A DNA stretch of 64,000 bases from Arthrobacter crystallopoietes (lineage in GTDB: Bacteria; Actinomycetota; Actinomycetes; Actinomycetales; Micrococcaceae): NCBI RefSeq assembly GCF_002849715.1, contig NZ_CP018863.1:1612001-1676000 (forward strand), in the 5' to 3' direction. The notes under the pieces were generated by a model that saw only the letters and a list, made by a program, of their open reading frames with translations, made no database searches and was not told the origin of the DNA. The position numbers and the translations under genes were made by a program. Positions 38,064-47,266 of the stretch are shown here, piece after piece. Every line of letters begins with the position of its first letter. The stretch's first letter is position 1.

Positions 38064-39032
38064 TCAATTCGGTAACCGCACGCCGCTGCCGGCCGTTTCG
38101 GCGAGTCCGTCCGCGAGCAGTCCATCCAGGGAACGGGCCAGCTGCTCGTCGCTGGCCCCGAGCGATCGCAGCTTGGTGAGGTGGACAGCATGCCCGGTGC
38201 CGTGGTCCACGACGTCCACCGTGCCCAGCAGCACCTCGCGCAGGACGGGCGTTTCCGCCTCGCGCAGCACGGCCATCATGGCGCCGCGAACCTGCCGGTC
38301 CGTACCGGCCCAGGCCTGTCCCTTGGGCACGTAATGCGGCTCGGGTTGCCCGGCGGCCACCCAGGCGCACTGCTCCTGTACCGGGCAGGAGCCGCATTTG
38401 GGGGAGCGGGCGGTGCAGACCAAGGCTCCGAGTTCCATCACCGCGGCATTCCAGGCCTTGGTCTCCCGGCCGGGCATGAGCGCGGCCGCCAGTTTCATCT
38501 CCGCCGAAGTCAGGGACGGCGCGGGCAGGGCGTTGCCGGTGGCGGCGCGGGCGTGGACCCGGCGGATGTTGGTATCCACCACGGTTTCCGGGCGTTCGAA
38601 GGCAAAGGAGGCGATCGCGGCGGCGGTATAGGTGCCCACGCCCGGCAGCTGCAGCAGTTCCTCCCGGGTGTCGGGAACCTGCCCGCCGTGCCGGTCCACA
38701 ATGGTTGCGGCGGCAGCGTGCAGCCGCAGCGCCCGGCGGGGATATCCCAGCCGGCCCCAAGCGCGGAGCGCTTCCCCGCTGGGTTCGGCCGCCAGCGCGG
38801 CAGGGGTCGGCCACCGCTGCATCCACTGCTCCCAGACCGGGAGAACGCGGACCACGGGAGTCTGCTGGAGCATGAACTCGCTGACCATTATGCCCCACGG
38901 ACTGCACTGCGGCGCCCGCCAAGGCAGCTCGCGCGCATTGTCGGCGAACCAGGATGTGATCTGTTCATGCAGATACCGCGTCTGACCGGGCGCCGGAGTC
39001 GGTTTTGCGTGAGTGATCGTGCTGTTGGGCAT
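38064..39032 (-). CDS. mutY: A/G-specific adenine DNA glycosylase MutY
   Basis: The 322-residue base-excision enzyme removes adenine opposite 8-oxoguanine. Catalytic Glu52 lies in MVSEFMLQQT, the helix-hairpin-helix is LPGVGTYTAAAI (about 129-140) with catalytic Asp153 in VVDTNIRRV, and the iron-sulfur loop has C206-x6-C213-x2-C216-x5-C222. The C-terminal A/G-recognition (NUDIX-like) domain is reduced compared with the 350-residue E. coli enzyme. A GGAAAG lies upstream of ATG 39032. Divergent from the next gene, near disA and radA as in mycobacteria. Confidence 0.94.
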   Translation of the reverse strand: MPNSTITHAKPTPAPGQTRYLHEQITSWFADNARELPWRAPQCSPWGIMVSEFMLQQTPVVRVLPVWEQWMQRWPTPAALAAEPSGEALRAWGRLGYPRRALRLHAAAATIVDRHGGQVPDTREELLQLPGVGTYTAAAIASFAFERPETVVDTNIRRVHARAATGNALPAPSLTSAEMKLAAALMPGRETKAWNAAVMELGALVCTARSPKCGSCPVQEQCAWVAAGQPEPHYVPKGQAWAGTDRQVRGAMMAVLREAETPVLREVLLGTVDVVDHGTGHAVHLTKLRSLGASDEQLARSLDGLLADGLAETAGSGVRLPN

Positions 39033-39107
39033 TGCTTTCCTTGTCTGTGACCACCAATACCTTACTGCCTCGGCGTGGTGTTACCGCTTCGGCTGCGGAA
39101 CTGTCTC

Positions 39108-39113
39108 TAGCCT
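39108..39113 (+). promoter_or_regulatory. -10 box of a leaderless promoter
   Basis: TAGCCT ends 6 bases before ATG 39120, with the same hexamer and spacing as before radA. Confidence 0.5.
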
Positions 39114-39119
39114 TAAGGT

Positions 39120-39782
39120 ATGGCAGGTACAGGCACGGGATCATCGCGAGGTAACGGTGCCTCGGCGACCCGCAATACCCCACGTTCCGGCCGCAAGCCG
39201 AGCCCGGCCGTCTACCGCAGGCGAAGGCTGGCGCTGCTGATCGCAGTCTTGGTGGTGGTGGGTCTGCTCGTTGCCATCGGGTTCTGGATCGCCAGCCTCT
39301 TCGGCGGCGGGAGCCAGCCCGTAGCGGATAACGACGACGGCGGCAGCGTTCCGGTGATTTCCTCGCCGGCTGCTTCACCCAGCCCGATGGCCAGCGCAGC
39401 CTGCGACGAGTCCAAGATTTCAGTAACCGCATCCACGGATGCCCCGGCCTACGCGGCCGGTGAGAATCCGACCCTGGTCCTCGAAGTGGCGAACAAAGGC
39501 GACTCCGCTTGCGAGGTCAACGTGGGAACGGACGCCATGGAGTTTCTGGTCACCAGTGGTGAAGACCGCATCTTCTCGTCCAAGGACTGCGCCGTGGACA
39601 CCAGTGAACTGATGCGGACCATCGAGCCGGGGGAAAGCGAGCGGGCGCAGTTCACCTGGGAACGCAACCGGAGCGCACCGGGCTGTAAAGCGGTCAACGC
39701 CAATCCGCAGCCCGGAACCTATGTCCTGACGGCAAAACTGGGGCCATGGACCAGCGACAAGATCAGGTTCGACCTGCAATGA
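39120..39782 (+). CDS. Membrane-anchored extracytoplasmic protein of unknown function
   Basis: The 220-residue protein has a basic N-terminus, one transmembrane helix (about 38-62) and a Ser/Pro/Ala-rich linker, then a domain of about 125 residues that looks like a beta-sandwich (PTLVLEVANKGDSACEVNVG, PGTYVLTAKLG) with four cysteines. It may be an envelope-associated binding domain. No family is known to me. TAGCCT upstream suggests a leaderless mRNA. It converges on disA at a shared hairpin. Confidence 0.68.
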   Translation: MAGTGTGSSRGNGASATRNTPRSGRKPSPAVYRRRRLALLIAVLVVVGLLVAIGFWIASLFGGGSQPVADNDDGGSVPVISSPAASPSPMASAACDESKISVTASTDAPAYAAGENPTLVLEVANKGDSACEVNVGTDAMEFLVTSGEDRIFSSKDCAVDTSELMRTIEPGESERAQFTWERNRSAPGCKAVNANPQPGTYVLTAKLGPWTSDKIRFDLQ

Positions 39783-39790
39783 GTCAAGCC

Positions 39791-39825
39791 AAGCCGTTTC
39801 GCCCCAGAGGCGAAGCGAACGGCTT
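39791..39825. terminator. Bidirectional hairpin between the 39120 gene and disA
   Basis: AAGCCGTTTCGCC (39791-39803) pairs with GGCGA and AACGGCTT (39809-39813, 39818-39825) around a four-base bulge. Confidence 0.7.
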
Positions 39826-39830
39826 CGGCT

Positions 39831-40904
39831 CTACATAAAGCGGTCGAGGAGGCTGGTCTCGGCGATTCTGGAAAGTCCTTCACGGATAACGCGGGCGCGC
39901 TGCTCGCCGATTCCGTCCACGGCCATCAGATCATCGATGTTTGCCGCCATCAGGTTCTGCAGGCCGCCGAAGTGGTCCACCAAGCGGTCCGCCACAGCCC
40001 GCGGAACGGACTTCACTGCCGAGAGCAGCCGGTAGCCACGCGGCTGGACAACCGCTTCGAGTGAGTCAACGCCGGGCTGGAAGCCCAGGACGCTGGCAAT
40101 CCGCCCCAGATCGATCAGGTCGGTGGAGCTGAACGTGCGCAGGGATTCCAAGGCAGGCTCGACCTCGATGCCGCCCTTGACCTCGGCGTAGTCGCGCAGA
40201 ATCATTTCGCTGTCGGGGCCGAGCCCGGACGTGAGCTCATCGAGTTGCAGGGACAGCAGCCGTCCGTCGACGCCGAGTTCCAGTACATACTGGGAGATTT
40301 CCTCCGAGATGCGCCGGACCATTTCCTGGCGCTGCAGGGTGACGGCAACGTCCCGCAGCGTGACCATGGCTTCGATCTCCAGGGCCGAAAGCGAGCTGGT
40401 CACCTGGTCCAGGCGTGCGCGGTAGCGTTCCAGTGTGGCCAGGGCCTGGTTGGCCCGGGCCAGTACCGGCTCCGAACCCTCGAGCACATGCCGGATTCCG
40501 TCGACATACAAGGCAATGATTTGCATGGACTGGCTGACCGAAATCACCGGCAGGCCGGTCTGGATTGCCACCCGTTCGGCCGTGCGGTGCCGGGTGCCTG
40601 ATTCCTGCGTGGGGATGGACGGGTCCGGAACCAGCTGGACGGCAGCTTTGATGATGTTCGTGGCATCCTGGTCGCAGACAATCGCCCCGTCCATTTTGGC
40701 CAGCTCCCGCAGCCCTGTGGGCGAGAAGCCGATGCCGATGTCGAACCCGCCGCTGCTGATTGACTCCACCTGTTTGTCATAGCCGAGGACGATCAGGGCA
40801 CCCGTACGACCGCGGAGAATCCGTTCCAGTCCGTCGCGCAGCAGAGTGCCCGGAGCGACACGTGCCAAGGTAGCCTTCAAGGCGTCCTCGGGGCTCTTAG
40901 CCAT
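39831..40904 (-). CDS. disA: DNA integrity scanning diadenylate cyclase DisA
   Basis: The 357-residue octameric enzyme makes c-di-AMP and pauses at branched DNA. The N-terminal DAC domain has DGA at 72-74 and RHR at 105-107; a central helical linker is followed by a C-terminal helix-hairpin-helix DNA-binding domain (NLMAANIDDLMAVDGIGEQRARVI). ATG 40904 follows AAAGGAAA; the extended reading to 41000 is rejected. It lies directly downstream of radA, its known partner and inhibitor in other bacteria. Confidence 0.95.
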   Translation of the reverse strand: MAKSPEDALKATLARVAPGTLLRDGLERILRGRTGALIVLGYDKQVESISSGGFDIGIGFSPTGLRELAKMDGAIVCDQDATNIIKAAVQLVPDPSIPTQESGTRHRTAERVAIQTGLPVISVSQSMQIIALYVDGIRHVLEGSEPVLARANQALATLERYRARLDQVTSSLSALEIEAMVTLRDVAVTLQRQEMVRRISEEISQYVLELGVDGRLLSLQLDELTSGLGPDSEMILRDYAEVKGGIEVEPALESLRTFSSTDLIDLGRIASVLGFQPGVDSLEAVVQPRGYRLLSAVKSVPRAVADRLVDHFGGLQNLMAANIDDLMAVDGIGEQRARVIREGLSRIAETSLLDRFM

Positions 40905-41083
40905 GAAGTTTCCTTTGATCAGTCGGTCGCAGTGCGGTCGGCCGGGAGCCCGCAGCCTCCGGTTCCGGAAACGCTGCGGGAAACAGCCATTAGGCACCAT
41001 AATATGCCGCCGAGGCGCGCGTCGCCGCCGCGGTTGCGCAGGACTACTGCTATGGCGGGAGCCGCGCGCCAGGTACAGACCCC

Positions 41084-42475
41084 TTAACTCGGGCTGGCAG
41101 TGCCCGCGCCGAAGAGCAGATCCAGGGCCTCGGCCACGGTGCCGACCTCCTTGACGCGGAAGCCTTTGGGTATCTGTCCGGGGCCGCCGTGGGAAGAAGG
41201 GACAACGGCATGGGTGAAGCCCAGCCGTTCTGCTTCCTGGATGCGCCGGCCGATTCCGGGCACGGGCCGGACCTCACCGGCAAGTCCCACCTCGCCGAAG
41301 GCGATCAGGCCCTTGGGCAGCGGCTTGTTGCTCTTGGCCGAGGCGATGGCCAGCGCCGTGGCCAGATCAGTGGCCGGTTCCGTCAGCTTCACGCCGCCGA
41401 CGGTGGCCACGTAACTGTCATCCTTGTGCAGCGACATGGCTGCGCGGCGCTGCAGCACGGCCATCATCATGGCCACCCGGGAGGAATCAAGGCCGCTGGT
41501 GGCCCGGCGCGGCTGTGCATTGGAGGTCTCCGCGAGCAGGGCCTGGACTTCCGCCAGCAGCGGCCTGCGGCCCTCCAGCGTCACCGTGATGCAGGTACCG
41601 GAAACCGGCTCCGCCGCCGTCGACATGAAGAGTCCGCTCGGATCAGCCAGTCCTTCGATCCCCTCTTCGGTCAGATCGAAGCAGCCCACTTCGTCGGTGG
41701 GGCCGTAGCGGTTCTTGATGGCACGAAGCAGCCGCAGCCTGGAGTGCCGGTCTCCCTCGAACTGGCAGACCACATCCACGAGGTGCTCCAGCAGCCGAGG
41801 CCCGGCAATGGAGCCGTCCTTGGTGACATGGCCAACCAGGATGGTGGTCATGTTCCTGGATTTCGCGGCATTGATCAGCGAGGCAGCCACTTCGCGGACC
41901 TGGGTGACGCCGCCGGCGCTTCCCTCCACTGCGGAGCTGCTCAAGGTCTGGACCGAATCCACGATGAGCAGCGAAGGGTCCGTCTTTTCGATCTGGCCCA
42001 GCGCGATGCCCAAGTCAGATTCGGCGGTCAGGTACAGGGAATCCGCGACGGCGGAAATGCGTTCGGCGCGCAGTTTGACCTGCGCGGCCGATTCCTCGCC
42101 GGTGATGTACAGGACGTCCCTGGCCAGTCCGGCGACCCGCGCGGCCACGTCCAGCAGCAGGGTGGACTTGCCCACGCCCGGTTCGCCCGCCAGCAGGATG
42201 ACGGCGCCGGGCACCAGCCCGCCGCCCAGCACCCGGTCCAGTTCACCGATGCCGGTGGCTTGGAAAGCCGCCGTCGAGGCATCCACGTCCGCGATCCGCT
42301 GCGCCGGTTTCGCGACGGCGGCGGCCGGCGTCGTTCTTGAAACGACGGCTCCGGCCTCCTCCACGCTGCCCCAGGCCTGGCACTCGCCGCAACGGCCTAC
42401 CCACTTGACGGTGCTCCAGCCGCATTCGGCACATCGGTAGGCGGGCGCTTTGGCGCGTGCGGTCTTCGAACTCAT
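41084..42475 (-). CDS. radA: DNA repair protein RadA
   Basis: The 463-residue RecA-like ATPase for recombination repair begins with a four-Cys zinc finger (CAECG, then CGECQAWG), followed by Walker A GEPGVGKST, the RadA-specific KNRYGPTDE motif and a C-terminal Lon-like domain (GEVGLAGEVRPV). The start has TAGCCT 6 bases upstream and no Shine-Dalgarno, so the mRNA is probably leaderless. It precedes disA (179-base gap). Confidence 0.95.
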   Translation of the reverse strand: MSSKTARAKAPAYRCAECGWSTVKWVGRCGECQAWGSVEEAGAVVSRTTPAAAVAKPAQRIADVDASTAAFQATGIGELDRVLGGGLVPGAVILLAGEPGVGKSTLLLDVAARVAGLARDVLYITGEESAAQVKLRAERISAVADSLYLTAESDLGIALGQIEKTDPSLLIVDSVQTLSSSAVEGSAGGVTQVREVAASLINAAKSRNMTTILVGHVTKDGSIAGPRLLEHLVDVVCQFEGDRHSRLRLLRAIKNRYGPTDEVGCFDLTEEGIEGLADPSGLFMSTAAEPVSGTCITVTLEGRRPLLAEVQALLAETSNAQPRRATSGLDSSRVAMMMAVLQRRAAMSLHKDDSYVATVGGVKLTEPATDLATALAIASAKSNKPLPKGLIAFGEVGLAGEVRPVPGIGRRIQEAERLGFTHAVVPSSHGGPGQIPKGFRVKEVGTVAEALDLLFGAGTASPS

Positions 42476-42481
42476 GGAATC

Positions 42482-42487
42482 AGGCTA
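42482..42487 (-). promoter_or_regulatory. -10 box of a leaderless radA promoter
   Basis: On the minus strand TAGCCT is followed by six bases and the radA ATG; no ribosome site is present. Confidence 0.55.
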
Positions 42488-42514
42488 ACGGAACGGTGTG
42501 ACAATCCCGGCCAG

Positions 42515-43642
42515 TCACAGTTTGGGCAGGTACGCGGCCGCTTCGTCATGGGTCAGCCCGGTTGCTTCGAGCAGGTCGACCATGAGCGGACGGAAGACGA
42601 GGACCAGGCCTTCACCTTCCAGCTTCTGGATGCCCAGGGTCTTCGGATGCAGGCGGGTGGCCACGGCGGCCAGTTCGTTCCTGGCACTGCTGAGCCGGCG
42701 TTCGCGCGCCCCGCCGTCCGGGTCCGACAGGCCCGCGGAGAGGACCTCGACGGCGTCGGCGGCTTCCAGCAGCACCTCGGCGAAGGATTCGATGGCGTCG
42801 TCGGTCATAGCCGCATGGTTGATGGCCGAGGTCAGCCGCCGGGAGAAGACCCGGCTGTTGCGCATCGCCAGGTCGATCATCTCCGCCGATTTCTGCAGGT
42901 CGCCCACCTCTTCGCGGTGGCGGCGGTACGCGGGGGAGATCCGGGCCACTTCCTGCGCGCCCGAGAAGGACGTTCGCACTTCGTCAATGAGCTTTTGCGA
43001 GGCGCGTGCCCGGACCAGGGCGTGCCAGGCCAGCGTGGAGTCGCTGCGGCTGAGCGCATTGGAGCATTCACGCAGCACGGACGCCAGCTCGCTGAGCAGC
43101 TTCTGCAGGTTGGTTTTCGGGGCGGACCGCGGGTCGCCCGGGATCAGCATGGTCACGACCAGCGCCAGGACGCCGCCGACCACCGCGTCCAGGCTCCGGG
43201 TGAACGGCCCGCCGTCGGGGGCCGGCAGCAGCACCACCAGCACTGACTGGATGCCCATCTGGGTAGAGAAGATGGACCCGCTGTCGAGGAAACGCGCCAG
43301 CAGGATGGAGATCAACAGGACGGCGGCGGCCTGCCAGATCCCGGAGCCGAGGAAATGCAGGAGCAGATCACCGACGGCGATGCCCAGGGTGCAGCCGATG
43401 GCCACTTCCATGACCTTGCGGAACCGCGGACCAGTGGCGAAGCCCAGTGCCACCAGCGACGCCGTTGCGGCGAACAGGGGACCCTCATGGCCCAGGAGTT
43501 GCTCGGCGATCACGTAGGCGGCTACGGCACAGAGTGTCATCCGTGCAGCCGGAAACAGGGAAGCCTTGCTCCGGCTGAAACCGACGCGGGTGCGGTTGCG
43601 CAGGAAAGTACGGGCTCGGGAGAGAGGGCCGCCGGTACTCAT
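42515..43642 (-). CDS. FUSC-family aromatic acid exporter-like membrane protein
   Basis: The 375-residue protein has about five hydrophobic segments in the first 170 residues, including AARMTLCAVAAYVIAE and QMGIQSVLVVLLPAP, followed by a long soluble helical domain of about 200 residues. The pattern matches FUSC/aromatic acid exporter family proteins (YccS/YhfK relatives). The transported compound is unknown. The minus-strand start has TAGACT 6 bases upstream, so it may be leaderless. It lies upstream of radA and divergent from the pst operon. Confidence 0.78.
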   Translation of the reverse strand: MSTGGPLSRARTFLRNRTRVGFSRSKASLFPAARMTLCAVAAYVIAEQLLGHEGPLFAATASLVALGFATGPRFRKVMEVAIGCTLGIAVGDLLLHFLGSGIWQAAAVLLISILLARFLDSGSIFSTQMGIQSVLVVLLPAPDGGPFTRSLDAVVGGVLALVVTMLIPGDPRSAPKTNLQKLLSELASVLRECSNALSRSDSTLAWHALVRARASQKLIDEVRTSFSGAQEVARISPAYRRHREEVGDLQKSAEMIDLAMRNSRVFSRRLTSAINHAAMTDDAIESFAEVLLEAADAVEVLSAGLSDPDGGARERRLSSARNELAAVATRLHPKTLGIQKLEGEGLVLVFRPLMVDLLEATGLTHDEAAAYLPKL

Positions 43643-43648
43643 GGGTTC

Positions 43649-43654
43649 AGTCTA
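43649..43654 (-). promoter_or_regulatory. -10 box of a leaderless promoter (FUSC gene)
   Basis: TAGACT on the minus strand ends 6 bases before the start codon of the FUSC gene, in the typical TANNNT-N6-ATG arrangement. Confidence 0.5.
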
Positions 43655-43797
43655 GGCGGGAAGCCGCGGCCCTTCGGAACTGTGCCGCTGTGCGTCGCCG
43701 GAGCGCCGGGATGGGCATCGGCGGGCCTGTCCCCTAATACGATTTCCATCACAAAAGCAACAGCACCGGCAGCGGTGTTAGCGAATGGCCCACATCT

Positions 43798-43819
43798 GTT
43801 CACTTTCCGTTCATTTTCA
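43798..43819 (+). promoter_or_regulatory. PHO box (two tandem 11-base PhoP units) before pstS
   Basis: GTTCACTTTCC and GTTCATTTTCA sit directly head to tail, 11 bases each, the arrangement of PhoP-binding direct repeats in actinobacteria. They lie 109 bases before the pstS GTG. This predicts activation of pstSCAB by the PhoPR phosphate-starvation system, though phoPR is not in the window. Confidence 0.75.
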
Positions 43820-43928
43820 CCCGCCAATCTCGTTACCTGACACGCATAGCTTCGTAGAAGTACGAAACCGCCCGGCCATCACCGCGCATTTCGTCCATCT
43901 CGTTTGCTAACCCTGAAAGGGAACCAAA

Positions 43929-45044
43929 GTGAAGGCATTCCGCTTCGGCCGCGCGGCCGCAGTACTCTCCGTAGCAGCCCTGGCCCTGACCGCCTGCGGC
44001 TCCGACAACGCCACCGGTGGCGGCCAGGAAGCGGCCGGCAGCGGCGCGGCAGCCGAAGCCGTTTCCGGCACCCTGTCCGGCGCCGGCGCCTCTTCCCAGG
44101 ACGCCGCAATGCAGGCTTGGATGGCCGGTTTCCAGGGGCAGAACCCGGAAGCCACCGTGCAGTACTCCGCGGACGGCTCGGGTGCGGGCCGCGACAACTT
44201 CCTGGCCGGCGGCGTGCAGTTTGCCGGTTCGGATGCCTACATGGACGAGGAAGAGCTGGAGAAGTCCAAGGAGGTCTGCGGCCCCGAGGGCGCCTTCCAC
44301 ATTCCGGGGTACGTTTCCCCGATCGCTGTCGCCTTCAACCTTGAAGGTGTCGAGGAACTGAATCTCGACGCCGAGACCATCGCCAAGATTTTCCGCGGCG
44401 AGATCAAGAACTGGAATGACGAGGCCATCGCCGCCCTGAATGAGGGTGTGGAACTGCCGGATACCCCCATTACCGTTGTCCACCGCGCTGACGACTCCGG
44501 GACCACCGAGAACTTCGTGGAGTACCTCTCCGCTGCCGCACCCGACGTCTGGACCGATGAACCCTCCGACGCCTGGCCTGCAGACATTGTGGCCGAGAAC
44601 GCCCAGGGCACCTCCGGCGTCGTTTCCGCCGCCAGCGCCACCGATGGCGCCATCACCTACGCCGACGCTTCCGCCGTCGGGGATCTGGGTACCGTCAAGG
44701 TCAAGGTCGGCGAAGAGTTCGTGGGCTACAGCCCGGAAGCCGCAGCCAAGGCCGTTGAGGTTGCCACGCCTGTTGAGGGCCGCAGCGACGTAGACATGTC
44801 CCTGGACCTCAAGCGCGATACCAGCGAATCCGGGGCCTACCCGATCGTGCTCGTGTCGTACCACATCTACTGCACCGCCTACGATAGCCAGGAGACCGTT
44901 GACCTGGTGAAGGCCTTCGGCAACTATGTGGTCAGCGAAGAAGGCCAGCAGGTCGCTGCCGACTCCGCCGGTAGTGCGCCGCTTTCCGAAACCCTGCGTG
45001 AGCAGGCCCAGACTGCTATCGAATCCATCACGGTGGCTTCGTAG
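43929..45044 (+). CDS. pstS: Phosphate ABC transporter substrate-binding lipoprotein PstS
   Basis: The 371-residue lipoprotein captures inorganic phosphate outside the membrane. The signal peptide ends in the lipobox LTAC (Cys at 23), followed by a short Gly/Ala linker. Phosphate-binding motifs: LSGAGASSQDAAM, FAGSDAYMDEEE and VHRADDSGTTENFVEYL. GTG 43929 follows AAAGGG. It is the first gene of the operon and lies behind a PHO box. Hairpins directly after its stop may keep PstS mRNA more abundant than pstCAB. Confidence 0.95.
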   Translation: MKAFRFGRAAAVLSVAALALTACGSDNATGGGQEAAGSGAAAEAVSGTLSGAGASSQDAAMQAWMAGFQGQNPEATVQYSADGSGAGRDNFLAGGVQFAGSDAYMDEEELEKSKEVCGPEGAFHIPGYVSPIAVAFNLEGVEELNLDAETIAKIFRGEIKNWNDEAIAALNEGVELPDTPITVVHRADDSGTTENFVEYLSAAAPDVWTDEPSDAWPADIVAENAQGTSGVVSAASATDGAITYADASAVGDLGTVKVKVGEEFVGYSPEAAAKAVEVATPVEGRSDVDMSLDLKRDTSESGAYPIVLVSYHIYCTAYDSQETVDLVKAFGNYVVSEEGQQVAADSAGSAPLSETLREQAQTAIESITVAS

Positions 45045-45061
45045 CACCACGTACCCAGGGG

Positions 45062-45123
45062 GCCCCGCCGTCGGATTAATGACGAGCGGGGCGCACCCGT
45101 GTCAGGGAGCTGACGTTGCTCCC
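45062..45123 (+). other. Two hairpins between pstS and pstC
   Basis: First hairpin: GCCCCGC plus CGTC (45062-45072) pairs with GACG and GCGGGGC (45081-45092), 11 bp with one bulged base. Second: GGGAGC (45105-45110) and GCTCCC (45118-45123). There is no T-tract, so a transcript-stabilising or partial-termination element is likelier than a full terminator. Confidence 0.5.
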
Positions 45124-45189
45124 GTGGACAAAACAGTGAAAACTGACAAAAGCCAGACCGCTAGAAAACAGGAGCCCGAAGGGTTGTGA
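45124..45189 (+). other. Possible 21-codon leader frame before pstC
   Basis: GTG 45124 opens a 21-codon basic, Lys-rich frame whose TGA ends one base before the pstC GTG. It could couple translation to pstC but has no clear ribosome site; it may be chance. Confidence 0.2.
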
Positions 45190-45190
45190 A

Positions 45191-46120
45191 GTGTCCAACA
45201 CATTGACAGAAAGCGGCAGCAGAGGCCGTGCCGGAGACAAGGTTTTCTCCGGCATTGCATTGTTCGCCGGCTGCCTGATTCTCTTCGTCCTCTTCTGCGT
45301 GGCGGTATTCCTGCTGTGGCAGGCCCTTCCGACGTTTACCGCGGATCCGGCCGAGATCACCGGCGGCAGCGGCTTCTGGACGTATATCTGGCCCATCGTG
45401 ATCGGCACGCTCATCGCCGCCGCGATCGCGCTGCTGATTGCTACCCCGATCTCCATTGGAGTGGCGCTGTTCATCTCGCACTATGCCCCGCGGAGGCTGT
45501 CCCAGGGACTCGGCTACGTCGTCGACCTGCTGGCCGCCATCCCCTCGGTGGTTTATGGCGCGTGGGGCATGACCGTGCTGGCACCCGCCCTGGTGGGGCC
45601 GTACGTCTGGCTGGCGGAGAACGCCGGCTGGATCCCGATCTTTGCGGGCCCGGCGAGCCAGACCGGTAAAACCATGCTGACCGCCGGCATCGTGCTCTCC
45701 GTTATGGTGCTGCCGATCATCACCTCCCTCAGCCGGGAGATCTTCCTGCAGACGCCCAAGCTGCACGAGGAAGCCGCGCTGGCGATGGGTGCCACCCGCT
45801 GGGAAATGATCCGGATGACCGTCTTTCCCTTCGCCCGCGCCGGCATCATCAGTGCCGTCATGCTCGGCCTGGGCCGCGCCTTGGGCGAAACGATGGCTGT
45901 TGCCATGGTGCTCTCCGGCGGCGGCCTGATCGCCAGCCTGATCAAGAGCGGCAACCAGACCATCGCTGCCGAAATCGCGCTGAACTTCCCGGAGGCTTTC
46001 GGGCTGCGCCTGGCGGAGCTGATTGCCGCCGGCCTGGTCCTGTTCGTCATCACCCTGGCCGTGAACATGATCGCCCGCTGGATCGTTAGCCGTCACAAAG
46101 AATTCTCGGGGGCAAACTAA
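45191..46120 (+). CDS. pstC: Phosphate ABC transporter permease PstC
   Basis: The 309-residue inner-membrane permease has six hydrophobic segments. The EAA loop that contacts the ATPase is visible as EAALAMGATRWEMIRM, followed by LGRALGETMAVAMV. GTG 45191 follows GAAGGG. Its stop shares bases with the pstA start (TAATG), so pstC and pstA are coupled. A 146-base gap with hairpins separates it from pstS. Confidence 0.95.
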   Translation: MSNTLTESGSRGRAGDKVFSGIALFAGCLILFVLFCVAVFLLWQALPTFTADPAEITGGSGFWTYIWPIVIGTLIAAAIALLIATPISIGVALFISHYAPRRLSQGLGYVVDLLAAIPSVVYGAWGMTVLAPALVGPYVWLAENAGWIPIFAGPASQTGKTMLTAGIVLSVMVLPIITSLSREIFLQTPKLHEEAALAMGATRWEMIRMTVFPFARAGIISAVMLGLGRALGETMAVAMVLSGGGLIASLIKSGNQTIAAEIALNFPEAFGLRLAELIAAGLVLFVITLAVNMIARWIVSRHKEFSGAN

Positions 46121-47235
46121 TGTCACAGACCGCTACGCGCACGCCTTCGCCGCTGCGCAAGAACACGCTGACCAAGAACCAGTTGCCGAAGTGGGCCATC
46201 TGGGCCGTGCTGGCCGGCTCGCTGGTGCTCGGCGCTGCCATCTCCTCGCTGATCGGCTTCCACGTGGTCGGCTGGGCGCTGTTCTCCGCCGTCATCTTCG
46301 TGATCGCCGGGTTCCTGGTCACGCTGTCCGTTGAGGGTGAGCGCAAGGCCAAGGACCGCTTCGCGTCCAACCTGATCTACGCGGCGTTCATCGTGGCGCT
46401 GGTGCCGCTGGTCTCCGTCATCTGGACGGTCCTCGAAAAGGGACTCCCCGGCATGACCTCCAACTTCCTGTTCACCTCCATGAACGGCATGACCGGCGTG
46501 GTGGACAACGAGACCGTCGAGAACGGCACCCCGGTGCTCGGCGGCGCGTACCACGGCATTGTCGGCACGGTCCTGATCACCTTCTGGGCGACCGTCATTT
46601 CGGTGCCGGTGGGCCTGCTGACCGCCGTCTACCTCGTTGAGTACAGCAAGGGCGGCTCGCTTTCCCGCGGCATCACGTTCTTCGTCGACGTCATGACCGG
46701 CATCCCGTCCATTGTGGCCGGCCTGTTCGCGGCGGCGCTCTTCGGCCTGATCTTCGGCCCGTCCACACGTACCGGCTTCGTCGCCGCCGTGGCGTTGTCG
46801 GTGCTGATGATCCCCGTGGTGGTGCGTTCCACTGAGGAGATGCTGAAGATCGTGCCCAACGAGCTGCGCGAAGCGTCCTATGCCCTGGGTGTGCGCAAGT
46901 GGCGCACGATCGTCAAGGTCGTGGTGCCGACGGCGATTTCTGGTATTGCCTCCGGTGTCACCCTGGCCATTGCCCGGGTCATCGGCGAAACCGCTCCGCT
47001 GCTGGTCACCGCCGGCTTCGTCAACAGCATCAACTTCAACGCGTTTGCGGGCTGGATGACCACTCTGCCGACGTTCATCTACCGGCAGCTGATGAACCCC
47101 ACCTCGCCGACGAACATCGATCCGAGTGCCCAGCGTGCCTGGGCGGCGGCGCTGCTGCTGATCCTGATCGTCATGCTGCTCAACCTGATCGCCCGGGTCA
47201 TTGCCCGCCTCTTCGCCCCCAAGACCGGCCGCTAA
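46120..47235 (+). CDS. pstA: Phosphate ABC transporter permease PstA
   Basis: The 371-residue partner of PstC has an N-terminal extension with additional hydrophobic helices (about 25-70) before the permease core. The EAA loop is [19 protein letters not shown] and the [15 protein letters not shown] motif follows as [13 protein letters not shown]. It overlaps pstC by one base and precedes pstB by 31 bases. Confidence 0.95.
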   Translation: MSQTATRTPSPLRKNTLTKNQLPKWAIWAVLAGSLVLGAAISSLIGFHVVGWALFSAVIFVIAGFLVTLSVEGERKAKDRFASNLIYAAFIVALVPLVSVIWTVLEKGLPGMTSNFLFTSMNGMTGVVDNETVENGTPVLGGAYHGIVGTVLITFWATVISVPVGLLTAVYLVEYSKGGSLSRGITFFVDVMTGIPSIVAGLFAAALFGLIFGPSTRTGFVAAVALSVLMIPVVVRSTEEMLKIVPNELREASYALGVRKWRTIVKVVVPTAISGIASGVTLAIARVIGETAPLLVTAGFVNSINFNAFAGWMTTLPTFIYRQLMNPTSPTNIDPSAQRAWAAALLLILIVMLLNLIARVIARLFAPKTGR

Positions 47236-47266
47236 GCCTCCACCTGCGTCCAAGAGAAGGAACACT

